Assembly: GCA_044361535.1 (NCBI GenBank) | Contig: JBIKIQ010000014.1 | Span: 1-64,000 of the forward strand | Length of the DNA: 64,000 nucleotides | Origin: UBA952 sp044361535 | GTDB lineage: Bacteria > Bacteroidota > Bacteroidia > Flavobacteriales_D > Crocinitomicaceae | Direction of reading: 5' to 3' | Shown: positions 16,042-24,657 of the stretch, piece by piece | How the letters are laid out: each line of letters begins with the position of its first letter | How positions within the stretch are numbered: the stretch's first letter is position 1 | The notes under the pieces: model-generated | What the model was told of the DNA's origin: nothing | Database searches by the model: none | What the model saw: the letters and a program-made list of their open reading frames with translations, nothing else | Translations under genes and position numbers: made by a program

Positions 16042-16571
16042 TACTTATAATAGGGAGAGATCATAAGATATACAATAACTCCAGTCACTGCTACGTATAA
16101 CCAAATGGGAAAAGCAAATCGTGTCCATTTTTTATGCTTATCAAACTTTCCTTCCCAAGCAAAAAGGTACGTAAATAAGACTACAGGAATTACGGCAATG
16201 CTTAAAAGAATGTGTGAAATCAGAATGAAGTAGTATAACACTTTCATTTCACCACCATATGGGGTTGAATCAGATGTCATGTGATAAGCGACATAACATA
16301 ACAAAAACAACAATGATAACATAAGACAAGTTTGAATCAAGCGTTGATGAAGATTCATGTTTTTACTCTTAATTGCTACCAATGCTCCGATAAGCAGAAC
16401 TGCAGTTAATCCATTAATTCCAGCGTAAAAAGGAGGCAAAAAAGACAAGTCAACTCCATCAACTTTAATTCCAAAAAGTGCCGCTACCGCTATCGGAATT
16501 ACAATTGAAATTACAATAATTAATTTTCTAAACTTAGCTATTTGCTTGTCATTTTTTAATGTTGTACTCAT
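16041..16571 (-). CDS. DUF420 domain-containing membrane protein
   Basis: 176 residues with five predicted transmembrane helices (starting near 17, 51, 83, 117 and 155). Histidines are placed near membrane borders (HQRLIQ, YHMT, SHILLS), as in the DUF420 family, whose Firmicutes member CtaM is required to mature heme-copper oxidases. It overlaps the SCO gene by 23 bases and the repeat protein gene by one base. This position in an oxidase assembly operon is common in Bacteroidota and supports a role in oxidase maturation. Confidence 0.85.
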   Translation of the reverse strand: MSTTLKNDKQIAKFRKLIIVISIVIPIAVAALFGIKVDGVDLSFLPPFYAGINGLTAVLLIGALVAIKSKNMNLHQRLIQTCLMLSLLFLLCYVAYHMTSDSTPYGGEMKVLYYFILISHILLSIAVIPVVLFTYLFAWEGKFDKHKKWTRFAFPIWLYVAVTGVIVYLMISPYYK

Positions 16572-17226
16572 CGTTCAATAATTTTAAAATTTCAGTCTTC
16601 ATTCTCTTATACTCAGCCAAATCCACATTTCCATTCAAATCAGTAACACGATACACCCCTCTCACGTGACCTTCTTTGTCAACTAGCGTAAAAGAACCAG
16701 AATGTGCATAGCCTCCTTCTGCTTCATCATCTTTACCAGCAAATGTGAGAAAACTTTCAATCCCTAAAGTATGAGTTTCTGCTTCATCACCAGATAAAAA
16801 CGTCCAATTTTTTGAATCAATTCCCGTCTTTTTTTTATACTCTCTCAATTTACTTGGAGTGTCGTGTTTTGGATTTATAGTGAAGGATAAAAATTGAACA
16901 TCATTTTGATAAGCCTGCAGTTCTTGGTTTAATTTTTTCATTTGTGAATTCATGACTGGGCAAATTGTTGGACAAGTTGCGAAGAAAAATTCAGCTATCC
17001 AGATTTTGTCTATAAAATCTTTATTTGTTTTTAAAACGGAATCTTCGTTAAAATACTTAAATTCTGGGATTTTATGATACACAGTATCTACCGTTTTGTT
17101 ACCATCAACTGTTTTATATTCCAAATCGTAATTACCTAAAATAGGCAGCACTCTTTTTTTCGAAGGTACTTCTTTACAAGCGAATAAAACGATTGATAAA
17201 CCAAAAATCAGGATAGATAACCGCAT
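16549..17226 (-). CDS. SCO family copper chaperone (SCO1/SenC), lipoprotein
   Basis: About 225 residues. It starts with a lipoprotein signal (LSIVLFAC) and contains a thioredoxin-like SCO domain with the copper-binding CPTICP motif and the distal histidine in YAHSGSF. SCO proteins deliver copper to the CuA centre of cytochrome oxidase subunit II. The ATG at 17226 is preferred over a TTG at 17247, since it places the signal at the N-terminus. It lies one gene away from cytochrome oxidase subunit IV and overlaps the DUF420 gene. Confidence 0.93.
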   Translation of the reverse strand: MRLSILIFGLSIVLFACKEVPSKKRVLPILGNYDLEYKTVDGNKTVDTVYHKIPEFKYFNEDSVLKTNKDFIDKIWIAEFFFATCPTICPVMNSQMKKLNQELQAYQNDVQFLSFTINPKHDTPSKLREYKKKTGIDSKNWTFLSGDEAETHTLGIESFLTFAGKDDEAEGGYAHSGSFTLVDKEGHVRGVYRVTDLNGNVDLAEYKRMKTEILKLLNDEYNIKK

Positions 17227-17247
17227 AAATTCTAAAACAGTAATCAA

Positions 17248-17922
17248 TTAATTTTGTTTCGCTTCTTTATCATATTGTTTTTGAAGCAAGGCCAAATGTT
17301 CTTTCATTGTTCGCACCATTCCTTCTTGATTCCCTCTCAATGCCATGCGCAAGTGATTATTCTTATCTATCAACAATAGGATTTCTTGAAAATATTCACC
17401 GCCGAAATACTGCTTGCCTTTCTCAAGCAATGATTTACCATTATTTGTGAAATTATAAACACTTTTCACGTCACCCGTTGCTAGAATCCACAATTCAGGG
17501 TCATAGCCCTCTACCCTTTCTTTTAGTATAGAAGACATGTATTTTAAATCTTTAACAGGATTTCCTTTTCCATCGGTGATAAATGAGATTAACTTCACTT
17601 GTTTCAACTTTTTTGATTTATTTTTCCGTAAGTGCTGATAAAGTATTTGATCAACATGCCACAATGAGATTGAACACGTATCAGGACAGGATTCCTGAAT
17701 AGTACTAACAAGAACTATTGAATTATTAAATTCAGCATAGGTTCTATCTTTTCCATTTATATCTTTAAATGAATATTTTGAAGCCGAACCATAGTCGGCA
17801 AGTTTTTCAAACTTGTGATCACATCCTCGTGTTCCAATAAAAACTAAAAAAGATGCAGGGCCAAAAATTAAAAGAATTGAAATTATTGCTTTTAACTTAT
17901 TTCTCTTTCGCCCAGTAGTCAT
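17248..17922 (-). CDS. SCO-like thioredoxin-fold protein, membrane-anchored
   Basis: 224 residues. One N-terminal transmembrane helix (about 12-29) is followed by a periplasmic SCO/thioredoxin-like domain with CPDTCSIS in place of the CPxxCP motif. The distal histidine of true SCO proteins is not evident, since the corresponding region reads YFGGEYFQEILLLIDKNN. It may therefore act as a thiol reductase or a divergent copper chaperone. It lies between the SCO1 gene and oxidase subunit IV, and its stop is 21 bases from the next start. Confidence 0.85.
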   Translation of the reverse strand: MTTGRKRNKLKAIISILLIFGPASFLVFIGTRGCDHKFEKLADYGSASKYSFKDINGKDRTYAEFNNSIVLVSTIQESCPDTCSISLWHVDQILYQHLRKNKSKKLKQVKLISFITDGKGNPVKDLKYMSSILKERVEGYDPELWILATGDVKSVYNFTNNGKSLLEKGKQYFGGEYFQEILLLIDKNNHLRMALRGNQEGMVRTMKEHLALLQKQYDKEAKQN

Positions 17923-17928
17923 TAGATT

Positions 17929-18297
17929 TTAAATTGCATTTAATTGAAGAGCATCATTTATGGCTAATGCTTCCCATAGAGCAATGAAAATCAAATAAAG
18001 AATAAAAATAAAATAAGGTATAAGAATAATATTACGTAAGGTTTTTTTCTCATCACCAAGGTGCATGAAAACCATAACAATATAACCTGCCTTGAACAAA
18101 GTCATTATTATAAAAGACCATTTAACTAAAGGCCAAATATCTGAACTTTGTTTTATATAAGCTCCCATAGCTACCTCTACAACTGTAATAGCCGTTAAAA
18201 GAGCAGTAACAAACCAAATTTTCTTTCTAATCTTTTTCCCTTTTTCCTCATCGTGGTGTCCGTGCAATGAGTATTCAATAATATCGTCTCTTTCCAT
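17929..18297 (-). CDS. Cytochrome c oxidase subunit IV family protein
   Basis: 122 residues with three transmembrane helices and a histidine-rich N-terminus (HGHHDEEKGKK). The pattern matches the small subunit IV (CtaF/CoxD-like, prokaryotic COX4) of aa3-type oxidases: helix 2 carries WPLVKWSFIIMTLFKAGYIVMVFMH, continuing to LGDEKKTLRN. It directly follows subunit III in the operon. Confidence 0.88.
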   Translation of the reverse strand: MERDDIIEYSLHGHHDEEKGKKIRKKIWFVTALLTAITVVEVAMGAYIKQSSDIWPLVKWSFIIMTLFKAGYIVMVFMHLGDEKKTLRNIILIPYFIFILYLIFIALWEALAINDALQLNAI

Positions 18298-18324
18298 AAT
18301 TTCTACAATTACAATTTTTACTTA

Positions 18325-19347
18325 TTATACCAAATAGAAGAAGGTAAATACAAATACCCAAACTAAATCTACGAAATGCCAATACAAACCTGTTTTCTCA
18401 ACCATTTCGTAATGACCTCTCTTGTGATAGATCCCCAACATTACACCAATACAAATAATGATGTTTATTATTACTCCAGAGAATACGTGAAATCCGTGGA
18501 ATCCTGTAATAAAGAAAAAGAACTGAGCATACTGTTGCGGACCATATTCATTTTGTTCTAAATTAGCTCCGTAGATCACTTTATTTGTTTGACCACTATA
18601 CAAAGAAGCATAATACATCTCTTCAGCTTTCTTTCCCTCTATTTTAGATCCCACTTTATTGGTTTTACCATTTTTCTTTATGATTAATTCCATGTGCTCG
18701 TCAGCTTTTTTATTCACTTTAGCCACCGAACCATCATGTAATTTTATCATTCCATCTTTCAACTTACCCTTTTCAGCAGCATGTTGAAATTCGTGCATTA
18801 AATCTTCTTTGATAACATCACCTTTTTTGTGGTGATGACCTGGAGTAACAACCGTAAAGTTTTCTATTTCTCCAAAATGACCTTTCACAATGGCTTGTGA
18901 ACCATCTGCCAATTCAATTTTTCCAAATTCTGATCCATGAATAAAATGATACCACTCCCACGCTTGAGAACCTACAAAGAAGAAACCACCTATTATCGTA
19001 GCAATCATCCATTTAACAACACCTTTTTTATCCATTCGATGTCCCGCTTCTACCGCTAAAACCATTGTAACAGAAGAAACGATAAGAATAAACGTCATTA
19101 GAGCCACGTAAATAAGGGGATATCCATGACCTAAAAATGGCAAAGAATTAAATGTTTCTTCTCCAATAGGCCAAGCCTCTTGAGCATCATGACGCGTAAA
19201 TCCATAAGCAATTAATAGACCTCCAAATGTTAATGCATCTGAAACTAGGAAAAACCACATCATTAATTTCCCATAACTGGTTTGAAAAGGTGATTCTTTA
19301 CCCCCCCAAAGAGTAGAATTATCTACATGTGATGAATGACCTGCCAT
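18325..19347 (-). CDS. ctaE: Cytochrome c oxidase subunit III with 130-residue insert
   Basis: 340 residues against roughly 200 for a minimal subunit III. The N-terminal half has helices around 25-48, 78-100 and 110-130 with EWYHF. The C-terminal half (271-340) has FFFFITGFHGFHVFSG and the final WHFVDLVWVFVFTFFY, the conserved ends of the family. Between them, at about 137-270, lies a hydrophilic insert rich in Lys, His and Gly with two beta-hairpin-like units around LADGSQAIVKG and LHDGSVAKVNK. A paralog with a different insert precedes it in the operon. The insert probably faces the periplasm; its role is unknown. Confidence 0.9.
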   Translation of the reverse strand: MAGHSSHVDNSTLWGGKESPFQTSYGKLMMWFFLVSDALTFGGLLIAYGFTRHDAQEAWPIGEETFNSLPFLGHGYPLIYVALMTFILIVSSVTMVLAVEAGHRMDKKGVVKWMIATIIGGFFFVGSQAWEWYHFIHGSEFGKIELADGSQAIVKGHFGEIENFTVVTPGHHHKKGDVIKEDLMHEFQHAAEKGKLKDGMIKLHDGSVAKVNKKADEHMELIIKKNGKTNKVGSKIEGKKAEEMYYASLYSGQTNKVIYGANLEQNEYGPQQYAQFFFFITGFHGFHVFSGVIINIIICIGVMLGIYHKRGHYEMVEKTGLYWHFVDLVWVFVFTFFYLV

Positions 19348-19372
19348 ATCGAAATAATTTTTTTTTGCAAGT

Positions 19373-20428
19373 TTAATGAATAAAAAGCAAAAATAACAAC
19401 AAATACCCCCAAAGAATACCTAAAAAATGCCAGAAAATTGCACCTAGCCTCAGGCTCAACACATCTCCATTATCGTATTTACCTGAAAATGAATTAATTG
19501 TCATTTTTATTAAATAAATCAGTGTAACTATAATATGGAGTAGATGTATGAATGTTAATATATATAAATATGAAGAGGCCGCATCAGCTGTTTCTAACGC
19601 TTTCACCTGAAGATATTTTGATAATTTTTTACCTTCAAAATAGAGACTTCTATTTTTATAATCTAGCTTTTTCCCTTTAAAATAAAGTGTAAAATCCGTT
19701 CCATATTCTCCTCTAACAAAAAAGTCCACTCGTTTATCAACAATATTTCGAGCCAATTGGGATAAGCGCAATTGATCTACGTATTTTAATTCGGTTGAAT
19801 CTTTAAAAATTAACTTATTATTTACTATCTCAACAGGCATTTCATTATAAACTAATTCAAAATCTTTGTTATCATTAGCTTTTATCAATTTGGACGGGGT
19901 TAATGCTAAGAACTGTTTCATATAGTCAGTCATGCGATTGTAATCAGCATCTGACATTGGTTTTCCCTTGTATAAATATTTTACACCGTCTACATCCAAA
20001 TTCTCCCCTTTGTATTTTATTGTATAGTAATCACCGTAGCGACCATCAACAACCAAAATGTGATTATTTACAGCATGAACTCCGTTATCGGATAATGAGC
20101 CATATCCTTTGAACTGGAAATAAACAAACGCTACGCCTGATAATAGTGTTGATAAAATAAAAACACGTAATCCGTTTTTACTTTTATTTCTTGCTTTACG
20201 AATAGCGATCTCAAGCAAAATACTGCTGATTAATATCATGGCCGTACTTACCCAAAAGAAAGTTGGTAAAGGATACTTTAGCCAAAAAGAATCACCCATC
20301 GAAACAATATATGCGGACGTAAATCCTGCAAAAAGCATAACAACACTAAAAATACCTACATATACAAGGTTCTTTTTCATTTTCACCCGAACAATGGGAT
20401 CCATTTCTTTGCTGTAGTCAGGTCTCAT
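19373..20428 (-). CDS. Cytochrome c oxidase subunit III paralog with 170-residue insert
   Basis: 351 residues. Helices at about 20-42, 55-76 and 88-105 and at 285-310 and 328-350 match subunit III (note FIHLLHIIVTLIYLI and the end AIFWHFLGILWGYL). The region 108-280 is a hydrophilic insert containing an apparent internal duplication: YTIKYKGENLD...YLYKGKPMS and FTLYFKGKKLD...LYFEGKKLS. Two successive subunit III genes are common in Bacteroidota, one of them acting as the CyoC-like partner; the insert size is unusual in both copies here. It sits seven bases from heme o synthase. Confidence 0.88.
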   Translation of the reverse strand: MRPDYSKEMDPIVRVKMKKNLVYVGIFSVVMLFAGFTSAYIVSMGDSFWLKYPLPTFFWVSTAMILISSILLEIAIRKARNKSKNGLRVFILSTLLSGVAFVYFQFKGYGSLSDNGVHAVNNHILVVDGRYGDYYTIKYKGENLDVDGVKYLYKGKPMSDADYNRMTDYMKQFLALTPSKLIKANDNKDFELVYNEMPVEIVNNKLIFKDSTELKYVDQLRLSQLARNIVDKRVDFFVRGEYGTDFTLYFKGKKLDYKNRSLYFEGKKLSKYLQVKALETADAASSYLYILTFIHLLHIIVTLIYLIKMTINSFSGKYDNGDVLSLRLGAIFWHFLGILWGYLLLFLLFIH

Positions 20429-20434
20429 GGTAGT

Positions 20435-21322
20435 TTATTTTGGAATTATCTGTTCAACCTTATCAAAAACATATACAAATTGTATGATTGGTAAATAAAC
20501 AAATGAAGCGAACATAAGTTTACGTGCATCTTTATCTTCCAAGGTAGCATAGAGGCGATAGGAATATACAAAAAATAAAATCCCTAAGACAGAGGCTACA
20601 ACTAACGTAATATTTCCACACCACCCCATCAACCAAGGAATCAAACTAAATGGTATTAAAGCCAATGAATAAACCATTATTTGAAAAGCTGAAAACTTTG
20701 ATTTTCCAGATTTGGAAGGCAACAAATAAAATCCTGCGCGTTGATAATCCTCATGTAAAATCCATGCAATCGCCCAAAAATGAGGGAATTGCCACGTAAA
20801 TTGAACAAAAAATAAAACACCCGGAAGCAAGCCGAAATCATTGGTGGCAGCTATCGCACCTAAAAATGGAGGAATAGCTCCGGGAAAAGCCCCCACAAAA
20901 ACTGCCCAAGGACTAACTTGCTTTAATGGAGTATAAATAAAAACGTATGAAACGAATGCAAAAAGACCCAGAAGGGCTGAATAAAAATTAATCATGTAAA
21001 GGAGTGCTATACCAATGATCAAACTTAATGTCACAATGAAATATGCTTCATTTTTTGACATTAAACCTTGGGGAAGAGGCCTGCGATTTGTACGATTCAT
21101 TAATTTATCCAAATGTTGCTCCCAAATTTGATTAGCTCCATTTGAGGCTCCAGTTACGAGAATCCCTCCAATAATCAACATGGAAAGTTCAGTCAAATCA
21201 GTCCCTCCAGCAAATAAATAACCAGAAATAGCAGAAAGAATTACCAAAAAGGATAACCTGAATTTGATAAAAACGAGATACGTTTTAAATTTACTCGGAT
21301 GTACAGCTATAGAATCTTCCAT
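20435..21322 (-). CDS. ctaB: Protoheme IX farnesyltransferase (heme o synthase)
   Basis: About 295 residues of the UbiA superfamily with seven to nine transmembrane helices. The first prenyl-diphosphate motif is seen as NQIWEQHLDKLMNRTNRRPLP near residues 64-84, and the second loop has LHEDYQRAG. It converts heme b to heme o for the oxidase encoded downstream. The ATG at 21322 is taken as the start; a TTG at 21334 is in frame. On the minus strand a perfect TAAATTTG box (21332-21339) lies only ten bases upstream of the ATG, which would give a nearly leaderless mRNA if used. Confidence 0.94.
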   Translation of the reverse strand: MEDSIAVHPSKFKTYLVFIKFRLSFLVILSAISGYLFAGGTDLTELSMLIIGGILVTGASNGANQIWEQHLDKLMNRTNRRPLPQGLMSKNEAYFIVTLSLIIGIALLYMINFYSALLGLFAFVSYVFIYTPLKQVSPWAVFVGAFPGAIPPFLGAIAATNDFGLLPGVLFFVQFTWQFPHFWAIAWILHEDYQRAGFYLLPSKSGKSKFSAFQIMVYSLALIPFSLIPWLMGWCGNITLVVASVLGILFFVYSYRLYATLEDKDARKLMFASFVYLPIIQFVYVFDKVEQIIPK

Positions 21323-21392
21323 CTTATGCTGCAAATTTAATCATTCTCGGGTGGAACTTCTACAAATATTCGAATTTGAAGAGAAAATAATT

Positions 21393-23480
21393 TTAATATT
21401 CGAAAAGCTCGTGCAATTTAGCTTCGACTTTTAGAGCATTTGTCAATAATTCTGTTTCTAGCTCTGAATTTAATGGAATCGCTGGTGTATCAACAGAGCC
21501 AACAATCATGACAGGTGCATCTAATGCTTGAAAATTATCTCGTTGAATTCTACCTGCCAAACCCAGTGTGAATGTAGCTTCTATGGATTCTTCAGTAACT
21601 AATAAAACCTTTCCATGTTTTTGAACGGTTTCATTTATCAAATCCATATCCAAAGGATTTAAAGTTCTTAAATCAATAATTTCAACCTGATTATCAAAAT
21701 TTTCACTTGCAGTTTTTGTCCAGTAAACTCCACGCCCATAAGTTATTACACAACAACTATTGCCAGACTTTATCTTTTCAATTGAAGCCTCTTGTACAAT
21801 TCGACCTTTACCTAAAGGAATAACATAATCTTCATCTGGCTCAACAGACATAGCTCCCTCTGTACCTGGTACTTTTGACCAATACAAACCTTTGTGTTCA
21901 AGCATTACCACAGGATTTGGATCGTAAAACGCTGCCTTAATTAGCCCTTTCAAATCTGCTCCTGTTGAAGGATAAACTACCTTTATCCCCCTAATATTTG
22001 TTAAAACAGATTCAACACTTGAAGAATGGTATGGTCCTCCTGAACCGTAAGCACCAATTGGAACACGAATCAAACAACTCACTGGCCATTTGCCATTAGA
22101 CAGATAATAAGACCGACTAACTTCTGTAAATAATTGATTTAACCCTGGCCAGATATAATCTGCAAATTGAACCTCGACAATAGGTTTCAAACCAACCGCT
22201 GACATACCAACTGTTGATCCAATGATAAAGGCCTCTTGAATAGGTGTATTAAAAACACGATTGTCACCAAAGGTTTGAGCCAATGTTGCTGCTTCTCGAA
22301 AAACACCTCCAAGTCTTCCACCAACATCTTGACCATATAAAAGAGCCTCAGGATGTTTCTGCATCAATTCTCTTACAGCAAACAAGGCAGAATCCACCAT
22401 TACTGTTTTCTTCTTTCCTTTAGGCTCCCTTTCTCCGTTTTCTTCGGTTATTTCGGTTGGAGCAAATATAAAATCACGAATACTTTTTGGATCAGGTTCT
22501 TCAGCATGAATAGCTTTTTCGTATTCGGCATCTACAAATTTTCTTACTTCAGACTCCATAAGAATGAAATCAGCCTCACCGAAACCATTCTTCCTCATGA
22601 ATTCTTTCAACTTGGGGTAAGGGTCTCTTGTCGCTGCTTCATCTAAATCATCACGGTACCATTCCTTTCGAACTCCTGATGTATGGTGACCCAATAAAGG
22701 TACTTTTGCATGCAAAACAAAAGGCCTGCGTTCTTTTCGAATCGCATCAATTATTTCATTTAAAATACGGAAAGATTCCTCAAAATTACTGCCATCTACT
22801 GATCTAACCTCAATACCTTTAAAAGCAGAGGCATATTCTGCCATATTTTGAGAACGCGTTTCTTTTGCATTGGCCGAAATATCCCAATCATTGTCTTGTA
22901 CAAAATATAAAATTGGAAATTGTTTTAATGAAGCCATTTGTAAAGCCTCGGAAACTTCTCCTTCTGTACATGAAGCATCACCGAGCGAACAAACAACAAC
23001 AGGGTTTTCACCAGAAAAGTCATCTGCTAACCCTTGCTTTTCCTTATATTGAATACCCATAGCAATTCCAGTTGTTGGAATAGCCTGCATACCAGTTGCG
23101 GAGGATTGATGAATAATCTTCGGCATTTCATCGCGCTTTAGAGATGGATGCGAATAATATGTCCTACCTCCAGAGAAGGGGTCATCTTTTTTTGCAAATA
23201 CTTGCAACATAAGCTCGTATGGACTCATACCAATCCCTAACAAAATGCTATCATCACGGTAATAAGGTGAAACCCAATCTTGAGGTTTCAACTGCAAGGC
23301 CAATGCTAATTGAATCGCTTCATGACCTCTTGATGTTGCGTGAACATATTTGGATGTAATTTCTTTATTAGCCTCAAATTTTTCAGCCATTGTTTTGGCT
23401 GTACACATCAATCTAAATGCCTTTTCAATTGTTTCCTTAGTAAGAATTTTAGACTCTATTAATAAAGGAGATTTTTCCAT
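21393..23480 (-). CDS. 2-oxoacid dehydrogenase E1, fused alpha and beta subunits
   Basis: 695 residues. The alpha part (to about 340) carries the thiamine diphosphate motif GDASCTEGEVSEALQMA and the HHTSGVRKEWYRDD phosphorylation-loop region. A charged linker (EPKGKKK) leads to the beta part, with VGGRLGGVFREAATL, PIQEAF and SSSVESVL. The organisation is that of alpha-beta fused E1 enzymes acting on branched-chain 2-oxoacids or related substrates; E2 and E3 are not nearby, so the exact substrate cannot be told. It follows a good promoter and stands apart from the oxidase operon by 70 bp. Confidence 0.92.
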   Translation of the reverse strand: MEKSPLLIESKILTKETIEKAFRLMCTAKTMAEKFEANKEITSKYVHATSRGHEAIQLALALQLKPQDWVSPYYRDDSILLGIGMSPYELMLQVFAKKDDPFSGGRTYYSHPSLKRDEMPKIIHQSSATGMQAIPTTGIAMGIQYKEKQGLADDFSGENPVVVCSLGDASCTEGEVSEALQMASLKQFPILYFVQDNDWDISANAKETRSQNMAEYASAFKGIEVRSVDGSNFEESFRILNEIIDAIRKERRPFVLHAKVPLLGHHTSGVRKEWYRDDLDEAATRDPYPKLKEFMRKNGFGEADFILMESEVRKFVDAEYEKAIHAEEPDPKSIRDFIFAPTEITEENGEREPKGKKKTVMVDSALFAVRELMQKHPEALLYGQDVGGRLGGVFREAATLAQTFGDNRVFNTPIQEAFIIGSTVGMSAVGLKPIVEVQFADYIWPGLNQLFTEVSRSYYLSNGKWPVSCLIRVPIGAYGSGGPYHSSSVESVLTNIRGIKVVYPSTGADLKGLIKAAFYDPNPVVMLEHKGLYWSKVPGTEGAMSVEPDEDYVIPLGKGRIVQEASIEKIKSGNSCCVITYGRGVYWTKTASENFDNQVEIIDLRTLNPLDMDLINETVQKHGKVLLVTEESIEATFTLGLAGRIQRDNFQALDAPVMIVGSVDTPAIPLNSELETELLTNALKVEAKLHELFEY

Positions 23481-23498
23481 TTGTTCAATTTAGGGAAT

Positions 23499-23530
23499 CA
23501 AAGATACTAAGATTGAAAATAGAAAGTCAA
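23499..23530 (-). promoter_or_regulatory. Promoter of the E1 gene
   Basis: On the minus strand TATCTTTG (23499-23506) matches the TAnnTTTG -7 box exactly, and TTG (23528-23530) lies 21 bases before it. The box is 18 bases upstream of the ATG. Confidence 0.55.
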
Positions 23531-23956
23531 TCAATAGACCATTTCGATTGATATTTCCATGTTTTTATCCACTTTAAATGAACAATCACTGAAATCTGGA
23601 GCCGAGAGAAAAGGCCTGAAATCATTAGAAAACGCAAATGCTTCTGTTGGAACACCAATTAAATTCGTATTACATTCTTTATCATCGTTTTCATCATGGA
23701 ATGTTGCAATAGCATATTCTCCAGCGGATAAATTTGTGAATTCATAGGTGATTTCGCCTACTTTAGCATCTATGCGCACCATTTTGTAGGTCTTACCTAC
23801 TTCAGGAAAAACTTTTGCGTCGTTGTAAACAGATAATTCAATTTGACCATTTGTATTTTCAATTCCATGAACTTTTACTTTTAAGGTATATTGTGCAAAG
23901 GACTGAAATCCTACTACTAAAAAAAAGCAAAGAGTAAATAATTGCAAAATTTTCAT
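23531..23956 (-). CDS. DUF2141 domain-containing exported protein
   Basis: 141 residues: a signal peptide (..VVGFQSFAQ) and a DUF2141 beta-sandwich, recognised by LKVKVHGIENTNGQIELSVY, the central GEYAIATFHDENDDKECNTN and the C-terminal FSNDFRP region. Family function is not established. The start ATG overlaps the stop of the fatty acid hydroxylase gene (ATGA), so the two are translationally coupled. It ends right before the E1 promoter. Confidence 0.88.
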   Translation of the reverse strand: MKILQLFTLCFFLVVGFQSFAQYTLKVKVHGIENTNGQIELSVYNDAKVFPEVGKTYKMVRIDAKVGEITYEFTNLSAGEYAIATFHDENDDKECNTNLIGVPTEAFAFSNDFRPFLSAPDFSDCSFKVDKNMEISIEMVY

Positions 23957-24657
23957 TTTTTATTTATTTTAAAGGTAGTCCCTAACAATTTATCCCATAT
24001 AAGGAAGGTAGAAGCATAGTTCCCATTTAACTTGGCATGATGCAAATCATGATGTTCAGTCTTACTCAGAAATGGAAATTTACTTATTAAAGGCAACTTG
24101 AGATCTGAATGAATTTGAATTTCATGTAAATTTCTCAATAATCCAAAAATCCAAAAGGCATAGAGATTAATTTTCATAAAAAGTAAAATCCCAACAAATC
24201 CTAATACAACACCAAGGGTTCCTGTCATCCACTCTAAAGGATGCGCATATAAATACTCCAAAGGAAATGGCTTTGTTGCTCTATGATGAATTGAATGAAT
24301 ATGTTTCAGTAGAAATTTATTTTCATGCAAATAACGGTGGTAAAAGTAAAAAAACAAATCATCGATTAAAAAAGCAAATATCACTTGTCCTGCTATTACA
24401 TACCAGGGTGCTAAAGTTGTATCAAGATAATCAAAAATGAAATAAGCTCCCACTCCAGAAAACACCAATAATGTAACAAAATTAAAAATAAACAAAGGCA
24501 TTCTATTATTAAATACACCTTCCTTATACTCCTGGTTTTGGATTCTGTACTTCTTAAGAACAGAAGTTTTTAATACAACATAGCTATATAAAAAACCAAT
24601 TGCATTTGAAAACAATAATAATAAAACGGTTCCCCAAGCTACTTTTTCTGCTGTCAT
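23953..24657 (-). CDS. Sterol desaturase / fatty acid hydroxylase family protein
   Basis: 234 residues, an integral membrane di-iron enzyme. The histidine clusters are HRYLHE, HSIHHRA and HHDLHHA, spaced as in the family, and four or more hydrophobic helices surround them. Members hydroxylate or desaturate lipids such as carotenoids, sterols or acyl chains; the substrate cannot be deduced here. It overlaps the FkbM gene upstream and the DUF2141 gene downstream by four bases each. Confidence 0.9.
   Translation of the reverse strand: MTAEKVAWGTVLLLLFSNAIGFLYSYVVLKTSVLKKYRIQNQEYKEGVFNNRMPLFIFNFVTLLVFSGVGAYFIFDYLDTTLAPWYVIAGQVIFAFLIDDLFFYFYHRYLHENKFLLKHIHSIHHRATKPFPLEYLYAHPLEWMTGTLGVVLGFVGILLFMKINLYAFWIFGLLRNLHEIQIHSDLKLPLISKFPFLSKTEHHDLHHAKLNGNYASTFLIWDKLLGTTFKINKK

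Noticed and set aside
22353..23062. Plus-strand open frames opposite the E1 gene
   Set aside because: The E1 reading explains the region fully; these are shadows.
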